A stretch of 64,000 nucleotides of DNA from NCBI GenBank assembly GCA_030765135.1, contig JAVCDC010000080.1, positions 1 through 64,000 of the forward strand, given 5' to 3'. Below, in pieces: positions 8,220 through 16,052 of the stretch; the first letter of the stretch is position 1, and each line of letters starts with the position of its first letter. The DNA is from Candidatus Tritonobacter lacicola. Lineage in GTDB: Bacteria > Auribacterota > Tritonobacteria > Tritonobacterales > Tritonobacteraceae. The position numbers were made by a program, and so were the translations under genes. The notes beneath the pieces were generated by a model, which saw nothing but the letters and a program-made list of their open reading frames with translations, made no database searches and was not told the origin of the DNA.

Positions 8220-8687
8220 ATGAACTACCGGAAAGCCCGCCTTGATGACGTGGAAGGTATCCACTTGTTGATCGGGCATTATGCACGGATAGGCGACCTT
8301 CTGCCGCGCTCGCGCAACCAGCTCTACGAACACCTGAGAGAGTTCTGTATAGCTGATGATGCTGGATCTATCGTAGGCTGCGGCGCCCTCCATATCAGCT
8401 GGAGCGATCTAGCGGAGATACGATCTCTTGTCATCCAGGAGGATTACCAGAGGCGAGGCATAGCCTCCAGGATCGTTGAGCTGTGCATCGAGGAGGCCCT
8501 GTCCCTCGGTGTCAAGAAAGTCTTTGCCTTGACCCTTCCGGACAGGACGATTTTCTTCGAAAAGCTTGGTTTTGAGAAGTTCCCGAAGGAGCGGCTTCCC
8601 CACAAAATATGGAGCGAGTGCATCCACTGCATAAAATTTCCTTATGAATGTAATGAAGTGGCGGTTATGAAAAATATTGAAGATTGA
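8220..8687 (+). CDS. N-acetyltransferase, short ArgA-type
   Basis: GNAT-fold acetyltransferase that resembles the single-domain N-acetylglutamate synthases of arginine synthesis, which lack the kinase-like domain. Visible family features are LLPRSRNQLYEHLREF, the core DLAEIRSLVIQEDYQRRGIAS (acetyl-CoA binding Q/RxxGxA), FFEKLGFEKF and the C-terminal LPHKIWSECIHCIKFP with paired cysteines. The likely reaction is acetyl-CoA plus glutamate to N-acetylglutamate. I chose ATG 8220. A TTG at 8208 is in frame but lies inside the upstream ATTAGC repeat. No other arginine genes are adjacent, so the substrate rests on family resemblance. Confidence 0.82.
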   Translation: MNYRKARLDDVEGIHLLIGHYARIGDLLPRSRNQLYEHLREFCIADDAGSIVGCGALHISWSDLAEIRSLVIQEDYQRRGIASRIVELCIEEALSLGVKKVFALTLPDRTIFFEKLGFEKFPKERLPHKIWSECIHCIKFPYECNEVAVMKNIED

Positions 8688-8697
8688 CGAGTGACGA

Positions 8698-8790
8698 TTG
8701 AACTATAATAAAGAAACAAGAAATAAGGGTGAAGTTATAAAATCAAATATCAAAAACCAAAAATCAAATAGTTCTAACAAGGCCGATTAA
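8698..8790. other. AT-rich intergenic region with oligo-A words
   Basis: Between the acetyltransferase and the Memo gene. Contains AAAGAAACAAGAAATAAGG and AAATATCAAAAACCAAAAATC-type words similar in style to the palindrome at 58101-58262, but no clear second arm. No gene seen. Confidence 0.35.
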
Positions 8791-8806
8791 GGATTGAGGC
8801 GGAAGT

Positions 8807-9793
8807 GTGATAGTAAAAGCATCTGCGGTATATTCAGTTATCGGCCTATCGTTGGCAGCCTTGCTTATTACCTGCAGCTCACAAGCCGGGGACAGGAAGG
8901 CCGCCATGGCGGGCTCCTGGTACCCCGGGACGAAGAAGGCCCTCTCCGCCGAAGTCAGGGGTTATCTTGAGGAAGCGGGTCCCGTTGATGTCGCCGGCCG
9001 CCCCGTCGGCGTCGTGGCCCCCCACGCGGGGTATCAGTGGTCCGGCAGGGCGGCCGGCCGGGCGTTCAGGCCCCTGGAGGGCTGGAAGTACAAGCGCGTC
9101 GTTCTGCTGGGGATCTCACACCGGTACCCTCTTCGAGGCGTCTCCGTGGACGCGTTCGATAATTATATAACTCCCCTCGGTAAAATCCCCCTGGACAAGG
9201 AGGCATGCGATGCGCTCCTGAAGGGGCAGCTGTTCTCGTGGGAGCCCCGCGCAAGCCTTAACGAGCATTCACTGGAGATCGAGTTGCCCTTCCTTCAGAC
9301 CGTCCTGGGAAAGTTCGAGCTTATCCCGGTCATCGTCGGGGATGTAAGCGAGGGGGAGATTGTTCAAATCGTCCGGGAGGTGAAAAGGTTTGTGGACGGG
9401 GAGACGCTCGTGGTCGCAAGCTCCGACTTCACGCACTACGGCGCGGCCTTCGGCTACCTCCCCTTCCGCCAGGACGCGCGAAAGAACCTTGAGAAACTCG
9501 ACAGGGGAGCCATTGATTTCATTATAGGGAAGGACCTTCCGGGCTTCACCGGCTATATCCGGAAAACGGGGGCCACGATCTGCGGGAGAAACGCCATTGC
9601 CATACTCATCGAGCTGATGCCGGAGAATGCCCGGGGTTATCTGCTCGACTACTACACGTCGGGCGGTCTAACAGGTGATTTCTCGCACTCGGTGAGCTAT
9701 GCGGCGATAATCTTCACCGTTGAGGAGAAAACACACGTCGAAAAGAAAACCAAAGAGATCACTGAACATACTGAAACAATAAAAAATAAATAA
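8807..9793 (+). CDS. Exported Memo-family protein (AmmeMemoRadiSam protein B)
   Basis: Memo is related to class III extradiol dioxygenases; bacterial and archaeal members occur with AMMECR1 and a radical SAM protein in an uncharacterised system. The conserved metal-site region is present: APHAGYQWSG, GISHRYPL, NEHSLEIELPFLQ, SSDFTHYG and a late Cys in TICGRNAIAI. Unusually, the first about 27 residues form a signal peptide (hydrophobic stretch VIGLSLAALLITC), so the protein is probably periplasmic or a lipoprotein. The start is GTG 8807. The C-terminal about 20 residues are Lys/Glu/Thr-rich. The downstream AMMECR1 gene also has a signal. The radical SAM partner is not in the vicinity. Confidence 0.85.
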   Translation: MIVKASAVYSVIGLSLAALLITCSSQAGDRKAAMAGSWYPGTKKALSAEVRGYLEEAGPVDVAGRPVGVVAPHAGYQWSGRAAGRAFRPLEGWKYKRVVLLGISHRYPLRGVSVDAFDNYITPLGKIPLDKEACDALLKGQLFSWEPRASLNEHSLEIELPFLQTVLGKFELIPVIVGDVSEGEIVQIVREVKRFVDGETLVVASSDFTHYGAAFGYLPFRQDARKNLEKLDRGAIDFIIGKDLPGFTGYIRKTGATICGRNAIAILIELMPENARGYLLDYYTSGGLTGDFSHSVSYAAIIFTVEEKTHVEKKTKEITEHTETIKNK

Positions 9794-9795
9794 GA

Positions 9796-9900
9796 TCCAC
9801 TAATTTCACTAATTAATACGAATTTGAAAAACGATGTTGAGTTATGGAAAAAGAATTAGTGGAAAACTTGTACTGAGCGCAGTCGAAGTATTCGTGGATA
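9796..9900. repeat. Palindromic repeat, TTAGTG/TTCGTGG type
   Basis: The left arm ATCCACTAATTTCACTAATT pairs with AATTAGTGGA near 9854-9863 and with ATTCGTGGAT at 9890-9899. The right arm is interrupted by CTGAGCGCAGTCGAAGT. It fills the gap between the Memo and AMMECR1 genes. Confidence 0.6.
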
Positions 9901-9938
9901 AATTTTTTTCAATATGGAATTGCGGGTCCTGGACAAAG

Positions 9939-10676
9939 ATGAAGAGGGAAACAACTTTCTTACTTCTTATTTCTTACTTATTACTTTTTCTAATTCCCTG
10001 TTGCGCGGATGGGGGCAGACTGACAGAATCCCGAATTAAAAAAACGACAAAGGAGAGAGCTGTGAGCGATAATGAGCATTCTCTCACGCCCGGCGAGCGC
10101 AAGACGCTCCTGCAAATTGCGCGGGATACAATAGAGAGCCATGTGAAGTCGGGGAAGATTCCCAGCCTGGATAATTACCCCATAACCGGCTGCCTGAGAG
10201 AGGAGCGGGGGGCGTTTGTCACAATCACGAATCCCGCTTCCTCCAGCCCCGTCCATCCGGAACCGCTCAGGGGCTGTATCGGGAACTTCACGGCGTCCGG
10301 CCCTCTCTGCGAAACGGTGCGGGAGATGGCCGTCTCGGCGTGCAGCAGGGACACCCGCTTCCCGCCGGTGGGGGCTGATGAATTGGAAGACATAAAGATA
10401 GAGATATCGGTTCTCTCTCCGCTCATGCCCGCGGAGGATCCGCTCTCGATCAGGAAGGGAGTGCACGGTATTTACATCAGGGACAGTCGCGGCTTCGGCG
10501 GCGGGACGTACCTTCCCCAGGTTTGGAGCGACCACTTCGCCGACAGGGACGCCGGGTACTTCTGGAGCCACCTGTGCCGTTTCAAGGCAGGTCTCCCGGC
10601 GGACGCGTGGCTTCACCCCGAGAGATACAACGTTCTCGTCTACACCGCCGACGTCTTTGGTGAAGAAGATAAATGA
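9939..10676 (+). CDS. Exported AMMECR1-family protein (AmmeMemoRadiSam protein A)
   Basis: AMMECR1-domain protein of unknown biochemical role. The domain (about residues 50-240) has the hallmark LRGCIGNF plus FPPVGADELEDIKIEISVLS and GGGTYLPQVWSD. The N-terminus from ATG 9939 is MKRETTFLLLISYLLLFLIP followed by two cysteines, a clear export signal (the lipobox is not canonical). Most AMMECR1 proteins are cytosolic, so secretion of both this and the preceding Memo protein is notable. A longer frame opens at 9834, but those residues come from a repeat sequence and would bury the signal. Function unknown; gene pairing is conserved in many prokaryotes. Confidence 0.85.
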   Translation: MKRETTFLLLISYLLLFLIPCCADGGRLTESRIKKTTKERAVSDNEHSLTPGERKTLLQIARDTIESHVKSGKIPSLDNYPITGCLREERGAFVTITNPASSSPVHPEPLRGCIGNFTASGPLCETVREMAVSACSRDTRFPPVGADELEDIKIEISVLSPLMPAEDPLSIRKGVHGIYIRDSRGFGGGTYLPQVWSDHFADRDAGYFWSHLCRFKAGLPADAWLHPERYNVLVYTADVFGEEDK

Positions 10677-10746
10677 CGTTTAACGTGTGATGTGTAATGT
10701 GAAAACACTGTTAGCTGGTCCGCGTAACACGTAAAACGTTACACGG
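10677..10746. repeat. Palindromic repeat, AACACGTAAAACGTTACACG type
   Basis: The left arm CGTTTAACGTGTGATGTGTA and the right arm CGTAACACGTAAAACGTTAC are imperfect reverse complements. They fill most of the gap between the AMMECR1 gene and leuS. The family is different from the other repeats here. Confidence 0.6.
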
Positions 10747-10795
10747 CACTTGTAGAGCAATAGAAGATGTTTGTTTAGATAGAAAGATTCATAAA

Positions 10796-13285
10796 ATGGT
10801 GATACCGGAATACACTCCGCGGGACATAGAGCCGAAGTGGCAGAAGTTCTGGGCCGATGCCGGCCTTTTTTCGGTGGACACCGGCTCCGCGGACCGCAAG
10901 TACTACTGCCTCATGATGTTTCCCTATCCCTCGAGCTCTCTCCACGTGGGGCACGGACGGAACTATATCATAGGGGACGTTGTCGCCCGTTATAAGATGA
11001 TGAGGGGCTTCACTGTTTTGGCACCCATGGGATGGGACGCCTTCGGCCTGCCCGCCGAAAACGCCGCCATCAAGTCGGACATCCACCCGGCCGAGTGGAC
11101 GAAGAGGAACATAAGCGTTATCAAGAAACAGCTTACCCGGTGGGGCATCGGCTATGACTGGGCGCGGGAGGTAGCCTCGTGCGACCCGGACTATTACAGG
11201 TGGACGCAGTGGATATTCCTGAAGCTTTACGAGCGGGGCCAGGCGTACCGGAGAGAGTCGTTCGTCAACTGGTGCCCATCGTGCTCAACTGTCCTGGCCA
11301 ACGAACAGGTTGTAGACGGCTGCTGCGAGCGGTGCGGCACGGGTGTCGGCGCCAGGAAGCTCAGGCAGTGGTTCTTCCGGATAAGCGATTACGCGCAGAG
11401 GCTGCTTGACGATCTCGACTTCCTCGACGAGTGGCCCGGGAGGGTCAAGGTGATGCAGCGCAACTGGATCGGCCGGAGCGACGGCGTGGATATATATTTT
11501 CCCGTGGAAGGCCTCGATGAACGGCTCGTGTGCTTCACCACACGCCCCGATACGATCTTCGGGGCGACCTATATTGTCATGGCCCCCGAGCATCCGCTCG
11601 TCGGAGAGATCGCAAGGGGTTGCGGTAACGAGGCGTCGGTTTCTGAATACGTGTCGACGGCCGCCGGCAAGGAGATGGCCCGCCGCATCGAGGCGGATGT
11701 CGAGAAAACGGGCGTCTTTACGGGCCGTTACGCTATCAATCCCGTCAACGGAGAGAAGATTCCCGTATGGATTGCCGATTACGTGCTCATGGAGTACGGC
11801 ACGGGGGCGATCATGTGCGTCCCGGCCCACGACCAGCGCGACTTCGAGTTCGCCGGAAGGTTCGGCCTGCCCGTGCGCCGGGTAATCCAGGAGGGAGCCG
11901 GCGAACTTGACCCGTCGCCGATGGCCGGGGCGTACACCGGAGACGGTGTACAGGTCAATTCTGGACGTTTCGACGGCCTTCCGAACAGGGAGGCCTCCGA
12001 AAAAATAGCCCTCTGGATGGAGGAGGAGGGAATCGGTAAAAGGGCCGTTCATTACCGTCTCCGTGACTGGCTCATATCAAGGCAGAGATACTGGGGCGCC
12101 CCCATCCCCATCGTTTACTGCGATCGGTGCGGGACGGTGCCCGTTCCGGAGAGGGAGCTCCCGGTTCTTTTACCAATGGACGTGGAGTTCAGGCCCACGG
12201 GTCAATCACCGCTTTCCTTCAGCAAGGATTTCATGGAGACGAAATGCCCGGAGTGCGGTGGGGCGGCCAGGCGCGAGACCGACACGATGGATACCTTCGT
12301 CGATTCGAGCTGGTACTACCTTCGCTATATCACACCGCGGCTGGACACGAAGCCGTTCGAGCCGGATCTCGTCAACCGGTGGTTGCCTGTTGACCAGTAC
12401 ATAGGCGGTATTGAGCACGCCATTCTGCATCTGCTCTACTCCCGCTACATTACAAAATTTCTCATGGACATCGGATGGGTGGATTTCGGCGAGCCTTTTA
12501 AAAACCTTTTTACCCAGGGGATGATCGTCAAGGATGGGGCCAAGATGTCCAAGTCGAAGGGCAACGTCGTCAGCCCCGAAAAGCTCGTCGCGAGGTACGG
12601 CGCCGACACGGTGCGCATTTACACGCTGTTCATAGCCCCCCCGGAGAAGGATGCCGAGTGGAGCGACGCGGGTGTCGAGGGTGCGCATCGCTTCATCAAG
12701 CGGGTATGGCGGATCGTTCACCGGCATAAGGGTCTTTTTGACAATCCCGGCAAATCACCGGGGGGCGGGCTTCCGCCCGAAGCGGCGGAGCTTCGGAGGA
12801 AAATCCACCGGACCATACGAAAAGTAACTGAGGATATGGAAAAGGGCTTCCACTTCAACACGGCGATTGCAGCCATAATGGAGCTCGTCAACGAGATGTA
12901 CCTGTACGAGGCGTCGATGAAACCGGGAGAAACGGGGGAAATACAGGTACTGAGAGATGCCATAGAGGCGGTTATCCTGCTTCTCTCGCCCATGGCCCCG
13001 CATGTATGCGAGGAGCTCTGGGAAGCCGTCGGAAGCCGGTCCATGCTCTTTCGCTCCAGCTGGCCGCAGTGGGACAGGGCTCTCGCGGAGAAGAAGACCG
13101 CCACCATCGTTGTGCAGGTCGACGGGAAATTACGGGACAGGGTTGAGGTTCAGAGCGGCACGCTCGGTGAGGAGCTTAAAGGGCTCGTGATGGGCCGGGA
13201 AAAGGTCAAGAGGCATATAGCCGGGCGGTCGATCGCCCGGGTTGTCGTCGTCCCCGACAAGCTTGTCAACGTGGTCCTTAAATAA
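10796..13285 (+). CDS. leuS: Leucine--tRNA ligase
   Basis: Class I aminoacyl-tRNA synthetase that charges tRNA-Leu in the cytoplasm. At 829 residues it is full length. The HIGH motif appears as SSLHVGHGRNY (about residues 44-54). The KMSKS loop is GAKMSKSKGNVV (about 582-593). Between them lies the CP1 editing domain, with TTRPDTIFGATY and GTGAIMCVPAHDQRD. Zinc-ribbon cysteines are seen in CPSCSTVLANEQVVDGCCER. The C-terminal anticodon-binding region ends VVVPDKLVNVVLK, as in other bacterial LeuRS. It seems to be a single-gene unit between repeat-filled gaps. No T-box or other leader was recognised upstream. Confidence 0.97.
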   Translation: MVIPEYTPRDIEPKWQKFWADAGLFSVDTGSADRKYYCLMMFPYPSSSLHVGHGRNYIIGDVVARYKMMRGFTVLAPMGWDAFGLPAENAAIKSDIHPAEWTKRNISVIKKQLTRWGIGYDWAREVASCDPDYYRWTQWIFLKLYERGQAYRRESFVNWCPSCSTVLANEQVVDGCCERCGTGVGARKLRQWFFRISDYAQRLLDDLDFLDEWPGRVKVMQRNWIGRSDGVDIYFPVEGLDERLVCFTTRPDTIFGATYIVMAPEHPLVGEIARGCGNEASVSEYVSTAAGKEMARRIEADVEKTGVFTGRYAINPVNGEKIPVWIADYVLMEYGTGAIMCVPAHDQRDFEFAGRFGLPVRRVIQEGAGELDPSPMAGAYTGDGVQVNSGRFDGLPNREASEKIALWMEEEGIGKRAVHYRLRDWLISRQRYWGAPIPIVYCDRCGTVPVPERELPVLLPMDVEFRPTGQSPLSFSKDFMETKCPECGGAARRETDTMDTFVDSSWYYLRYITPRLDTKPFEPDLVNRWLPVDQYIGGIEHAILHLLYSRYITKFLMDIGWVDFGEPFKNLFTQGMIVKDGAKMSKSKGNVVSPEKLVARYGADTVRIYTLFIAPPEKDAEWSDAGVEGAHRFIKRVWRIVHRHKGLFDNPGKSPGGGLPPEAAELRRKIHRTIRKVTEDMEKGFHFNTAIAAIMELVNEMYLYEASMKPGETGEIQVLRDAIEAVILLLSPMAPHVCEELWEAVGSRSMLFRSSWPQWDRALAEKKTATIVVQVDGKLRDRVEVQSGTLGEELKGLVMGREKVKRHIAGRSIARVVVVPDKLVNVVLK

Positions 13286-13286
13286 A

Positions 13287-13398
13287 ATATGGAAACATGA
13301 AAATATAGAAGTATGGAAATAAAAAGAAAAATATTATATGGCGGAAATGAAGCTGTAAAAGCTATTTTCATATTACCTTATTTACATGTTTTCATGTA
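13287..13398. repeat. Palindromic repeat, ATGGAAACATGAAAATA type
   Basis: The left arm (13287-13320) includes ATATGGAAACATGAAAATAT. The right arm (13363-13398) includes TATTTTCATATTACC and ACATGTTTTCATGT. The arms are imperfect reverse complements about 40 bases apart. It occupies the gap after leuS. Confidence 0.6.
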
Positions 13399-13435
13399 TT
13401 GTTGAGATAGGCTTTTAATAAGGCTATAGTTATTT

Positions 13436-13753
13436 ATGAATATGGAAGCTTCACGGGATGATCGGAACACATGGGGAGCTAAGCTTAAAAGGACGCTGAC
13501 GTCGTTTCTCCCTGTTTCCGCGGACAGGGTGGGAAGCTGCCTGCGTTGCGGTGCTTGCTGCAGCCTTCCGAATCGCTGCCCTTTTCTGAGATTCGATAAA
13601 GAAGGATTTGCAGCGTGCCTTATAAGGCCCTTCAGGCCGCTCAACTGCCGCAAGTACCCGCGCGATAAGGAGGAGCAGATATGCCATCCCTGCGGCTACA
13701 GCTTTCACAACAATTTAAAAAATGAAAAGAAAACCGCTGATTATACGGATTAA
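13436..13753 (+). CDS. YkgJ-family cysteine-cluster protein
   Basis: Small protein of the YkgJ/CxxCxxCC family, thought to bind zinc or an iron-sulfur cluster. The cluster is CLRCGACCSLPNRCPF (about residues 35-50), with further cysteines in FAACLIRPFRPLNCRKYP and ICHPCGYSFH. Function is unknown for the family. The last residues KKTADYTD and the stop are encoded by the start of an AACCGC(T/G)GATTA palindrome (family B, 13732-13820). The native C-terminus has therefore been replaced or extended by repeat DNA. Confidence 0.75.
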   Translation: MNMEASRDDRNTWGAKLKRTLTSFLPVSADRVGSCLRCGACCSLPNRCPFLRFDKEGFAACLIRPFRPLNCRKYPRDKEEQICHPCGYSFHNNLKNEKKTADYTD

Positions 13754-13820
13754 ACGGATTATTTTGAGATCGTGAAATTGAAGTTTCTTTTTAATCAGCA
13801 TAATCAGTTAAATCCGCGGT
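13732..13820. repeat. Palindromic repeat, family B (AACCGCGGATTA)
   Basis: The left arm AACCGCTGATTATACGGATT and the right arm TAATCAGCATAATCAGTTAA followed by ATCCGCGGT are imperfect reverse complements. The same words occur at 21788-21920, 22321-22765, 27743-27886, 46313-46392 and 47209-47237. Its first bases provide the end of the upstream coding sequence. Confidence 0.8.
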
Positions 13821-13860
13821 ATATATTTTTTATTGAAGCAATCATAGTAGGAGAGAAGAT

Positions 13861-14244
13861 ATGAAGAGAAAGATTCTGGGAATGATGGGGAAGCTGGAGG
13901 TCGTGGTGAGAGAGGAGTCCGGCGTGGGCATAATAGAGGCATCGGGCGAGATAGATGTCTATAACTCGGGCGAAATAAAAAAGCTCGTGGACGCGTATAT
14001 CGCAAGGGGAACCAGTAATATCCTTTTAGATATGAGGGGTGTTGACTATCTCGATAGCTCCACAATCAGTGTGCTCCTCGTGGAGCGGGAGAGGCTGACA
14101 TCGCACGGTGGAAGGTTGAAGCTGCTGGGGCTTCAGGAGAATCCGCGCAAGGTATTCGAAATCGCTAAAATAGATTCCATCTTCGATATATACGACAATG
14201 AAGAGGAGGCGCTCAGGAGCTTTGCTGAGAAGAAGGACTATTAG
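13861..14244 (+). CDS. STAS-domain anti-sigma factor antagonist
   Basis: SpoIIAA-like STAS protein of 127 residues. The core EASGEIDVYNSGEIKKLVD and LLDMRGVDYLDSSTISVLL is typical; the phosphorylatable serine of the family is one of the two serines in YLDSSTISV. Such proteins bind anti-sigma kinases when unphosphorylated and release a sigma factor, or serve other switch complexes. The start at 13861 has a good AGGAG seven bases upstream. An internal ATG at 13882 or 13885 is possible, because the N-terminal MKRKILGMM is not part of the STAS fold. No kinase or phosphatase partner lies next to it. Confidence 0.85.
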   Translation: MKRKILGMMGKLEVVVREESGVGIIEASGEIDVYNSGEIKKLVDAYIARGTSNILLDMRGVDYLDSSTISVLLVERERLTSHGGRLKLLGLQENPRKVFEIAKIDSIFDIYDNEEEALRSFAEKKDY

Positions 14245-14284
14245 ACAGGGGAGTGTTCGGCGTAAGTATTTGCTGACTGTCAGG

Positions 14285-14371
14285 ATTCGTAATCTTAATC
14301 GTACTCGTAATCGTAATCGGATATTTGCATGGAGGTTTATGCGGGATTACGAGTACGATTAAGAGTAAGAG
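14285..14371. repeat. Palindromic repeat, family D (TCGTAATC/TACTCG)
   Basis: Bases 14294-14312 (CTTAATCGTACTCGTAATC) and 14345-14363 are perfect 19-base reverse complements. A relative lies at 50872-50967, and a partial one near 55640-55662. It fills the 171-base gap between the STAS gene and the next gene. Confidence 0.85.
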
Positions 14372-14415
14372 ATGAGTGTTAATATGTTAACGTCCTTTAT
14401 CGGGGTCCGGTTATT

Positions 14416-14886
14416 ATGGGATTCTGTCCAGACTGCAAGATAGAGCAATTCGGGGGTGGGCGGTGTTCGCGCTGCGGGCGCGGGCTCGTTGAGAGAAAGA
14501 CGCCCCCGGAGGATGGAGGAAAGTCGTCCGCTGCGGGACCCCCGCCGTTAGGGAGCGCTCACTCGAGGCCCCTGCCGCGGCATATCGAATTGCTGGAAAG
14601 GGAATCCAGGTATAAGGTGGACCGGAAGAAGCCCGGCTTCTTCTTCTACTTGGGAGCTTTTGTGGCGCGGTGCGTGGAATCGGCAGTCTTCTGTACCGCC
14701 TTTCACTTCGCCCTCGCCCTAGTAATATTCATGGTAAGTGCTATCACCGAGCTCACAAGGACGGGGGGCGAGATCTACGAATCGTCCCTGATAAAGCAGG
14801 TGAAGCAGGGCGTGCAGATCTACGAGTATTTCGCCTTCGCCCTGATAACGTTTTTAACGTTTAAGTACCGTTGGCCGAAGAGGTAG
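14416..14886 (+). CDS. Zinc-ribbon membrane protein of unknown function
   Basis: I do not recognise a family. The N-terminus has a zinc ribbon, CPDCKIEQFGGGRCSRCGRG (Cys4, 7, 17, 20). A low-complexity linker rich in Pro, Gly and Ser follows (about 28-55). Two hydrophobic segments end the protein (about 75-110 and 133-148). A cytoplasmic metal-binding head on a two-pass membrane anchor is the likely layout. The end overlaps the open frame of the next gene, and the two may be co-transcribed with 14943-16052. Confidence 0.7.
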   Translation: MGFCPDCKIEQFGGGRCSRCGRGLVERKTPPEDGGKSSAAGPPPLGSAHSRPLPRHIELLERESRYKVDRKKPGFFFYLGAFVARCVESAVFCTAFHFALALVIFMVSAITELTRTGGEIYESSLIKQVKQGVQIYEYFAFALITFLTFKYRWPKR

Positions 14887-14942
14887 GCCTGCAAGGCGGA
14901 TTTTTTCGGTGGACATGTCCGGCAGGTTGTTTTGACGGAAAC

Positions 14943-15575
14943 ATGAAGAAGCGATTGAGCCATGGTGGTGAAGTTACCGCGATATCGGCATCGATTAACG
15001 GACTCATTCTGGAGGCCAGGGCGATGATAGAGAAAACCTCCGGCGCTTTCCGGCACTCGAGTCTTGAGGAGATGAAAAATATCGGGGATTGCTCCTCGCG
15101 GGCGAGCGTTACCGAGTGCGGCCTGATCAATTCAGTTCTCGATTTGAAGCGGGTCGGTGACGCGAAGAAGAAGGCTCTCATCGGCACAATCGGCCACATC
15201 GGTAGAATATGCGCGTGCAGCGCCGAGCTGGCCGACCGGGTCAGGTCGAAGATAGAACGGGACATCCTCTTCAGCGTTCAGGCATTCGGAGAGTGCGTGG
15301 AGTTCTTCGCAGAGGCGGCCGGCACTGTAAACGCCATCGCGAAACTCGTTGAGAACGGTGTTGAGCGTAGCGAGGTGGAGCGCCTCTGCCGCGGTCTGGA
15401 GAGGCACATCTACGAAGGCGAAATGAGGCACGAGGAGAGGTTGATCAAAGGAGTGTGCGCCGTCAAGGCGTCCGAGCTCTTTACCGGCATGCTCGATCTT
15501 TTCAGGGCGATAGCGTTTCACTCCTCCCGGGCGGTGGCCGGACTGGTCGAGAGGGAGTCCGGCCTTGTTCGTTAG
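14943..15575 (+). CDS. Hypothetical all-helical protein, possibly PhoU-like
   Basis: No family recognised with certainty. Two similar helical halves can be seen, with repeated patterns such as ASINGLILEARAMIEKT and NAIAKLVENGVERSEVERL, and scattered single cysteines. Size and helical repeats resemble PhoU/DUF47 proteins, but this is a weak guess. The frame is open from 14871. The stretch before ATG 14943 overlaps the upstream gene and looks non-coding in style (Cys/Gly/Phe-rich), so I prefer 14943. It lies between a zinc-ribbon membrane protein and YbjQ. Confidence 0.6.
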   Translation: MKKRLSHGGEVTAISASINGLILEARAMIEKTSGAFRHSSLEEMKNIGDCSSRASVTECGLINSVLDLKRVGDAKKKALIGTIGHIGRICACSAELADRVRSKIERDILFSVQAFGECVEFFAEAAGTVNAIAKLVENGVERSEVERLCRGLERHIYEGEMRHEERLIKGVCAVKASELFTGMLDLFRAIAFHSSRAVAGLVERESGLVR

Positions 15576-15594
15576 CAAGGGGCCGGAAATTTGA

Positions 15595-15600
15595 TATAAT
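15595..15600 (+). promoter_or_regulatory. Possible -10 box before ybjQ
   Basis: TATAAT just after the upstream stop and 20 bases before the ATG at 15621. No convincing -35 box at 16-18 bases spacing, so weak evidence. Confidence 0.3.
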
Positions 15601-15620
15601 GAGCATCCAGGAGGTGGCAT

Positions 15621-16052
15621 ATGATCCTATCGACAACAGATTTGATCCCCGGCAAGCCCGTGAAGAAGATATTGGGAGTAGTTTCGGGCAACATCGTTAA
15701 GTCCAAGAGCGTGAGCGAGCCGGTCTTCGAAGGGCTGAAGAAGGTGATCTCCCAGTCCATAAGCTTCGGTCCAAGCATTATCACGGGTGAGGAGGTTGGG
15801 GTTCCCAGTGAAGAGCTCGATGAAAAAAAAGTGAAGGAGGATGCGGCTTCCCGGGAGCTCGTCGGCTACACCGAGCTTTTGAGGAATCTCAGGGCAGAAG
15901 CCTTGAAGCGCCTTGCCGAAAGCGCCGAGAAGGTGAAAGCCGACGCGGTTATAAATATCCGCTTTTCCACTAACGTCATAATGCTGCACGCCTTCGAGAT
16001 CCTGGCGTATGGCACCGCCGTCAAGCTCGGGCAAATTACCGCGCGGCCTTAA
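15621..16052 (+). CDS. YbjQ/UPF0145 family protein
   Basis: YbjQ family (heavy-metal-binding domain PF01906), a small protein that forms pentamer-based assemblies in known structures; role unclear. The family start is seen in ILSTTDLIPGKPVKKILGVVSG, and the ending DAVINIRFSTNVIM...EILAYGTAVKL is typical, except that an insert of about 30 residues (ELDEKKVKEDAASRELVGY region) sits in the middle. An excellent AGGAGG lies six bases before ATG 15621. The next gene may start inside it. Confidence 0.85.
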   Translation: MILSTTDLIPGKPVKKILGVVSGNIVKSKSVSEPVFEGLKKVISQSISFGPSIITGEEVGVPSEELDEKKVKEDAASRELVGYTELLRNLRAEALKRLAESAEKVKADAVINIRFSTNVIMLHAFEILAYGTAVKLGQITARP

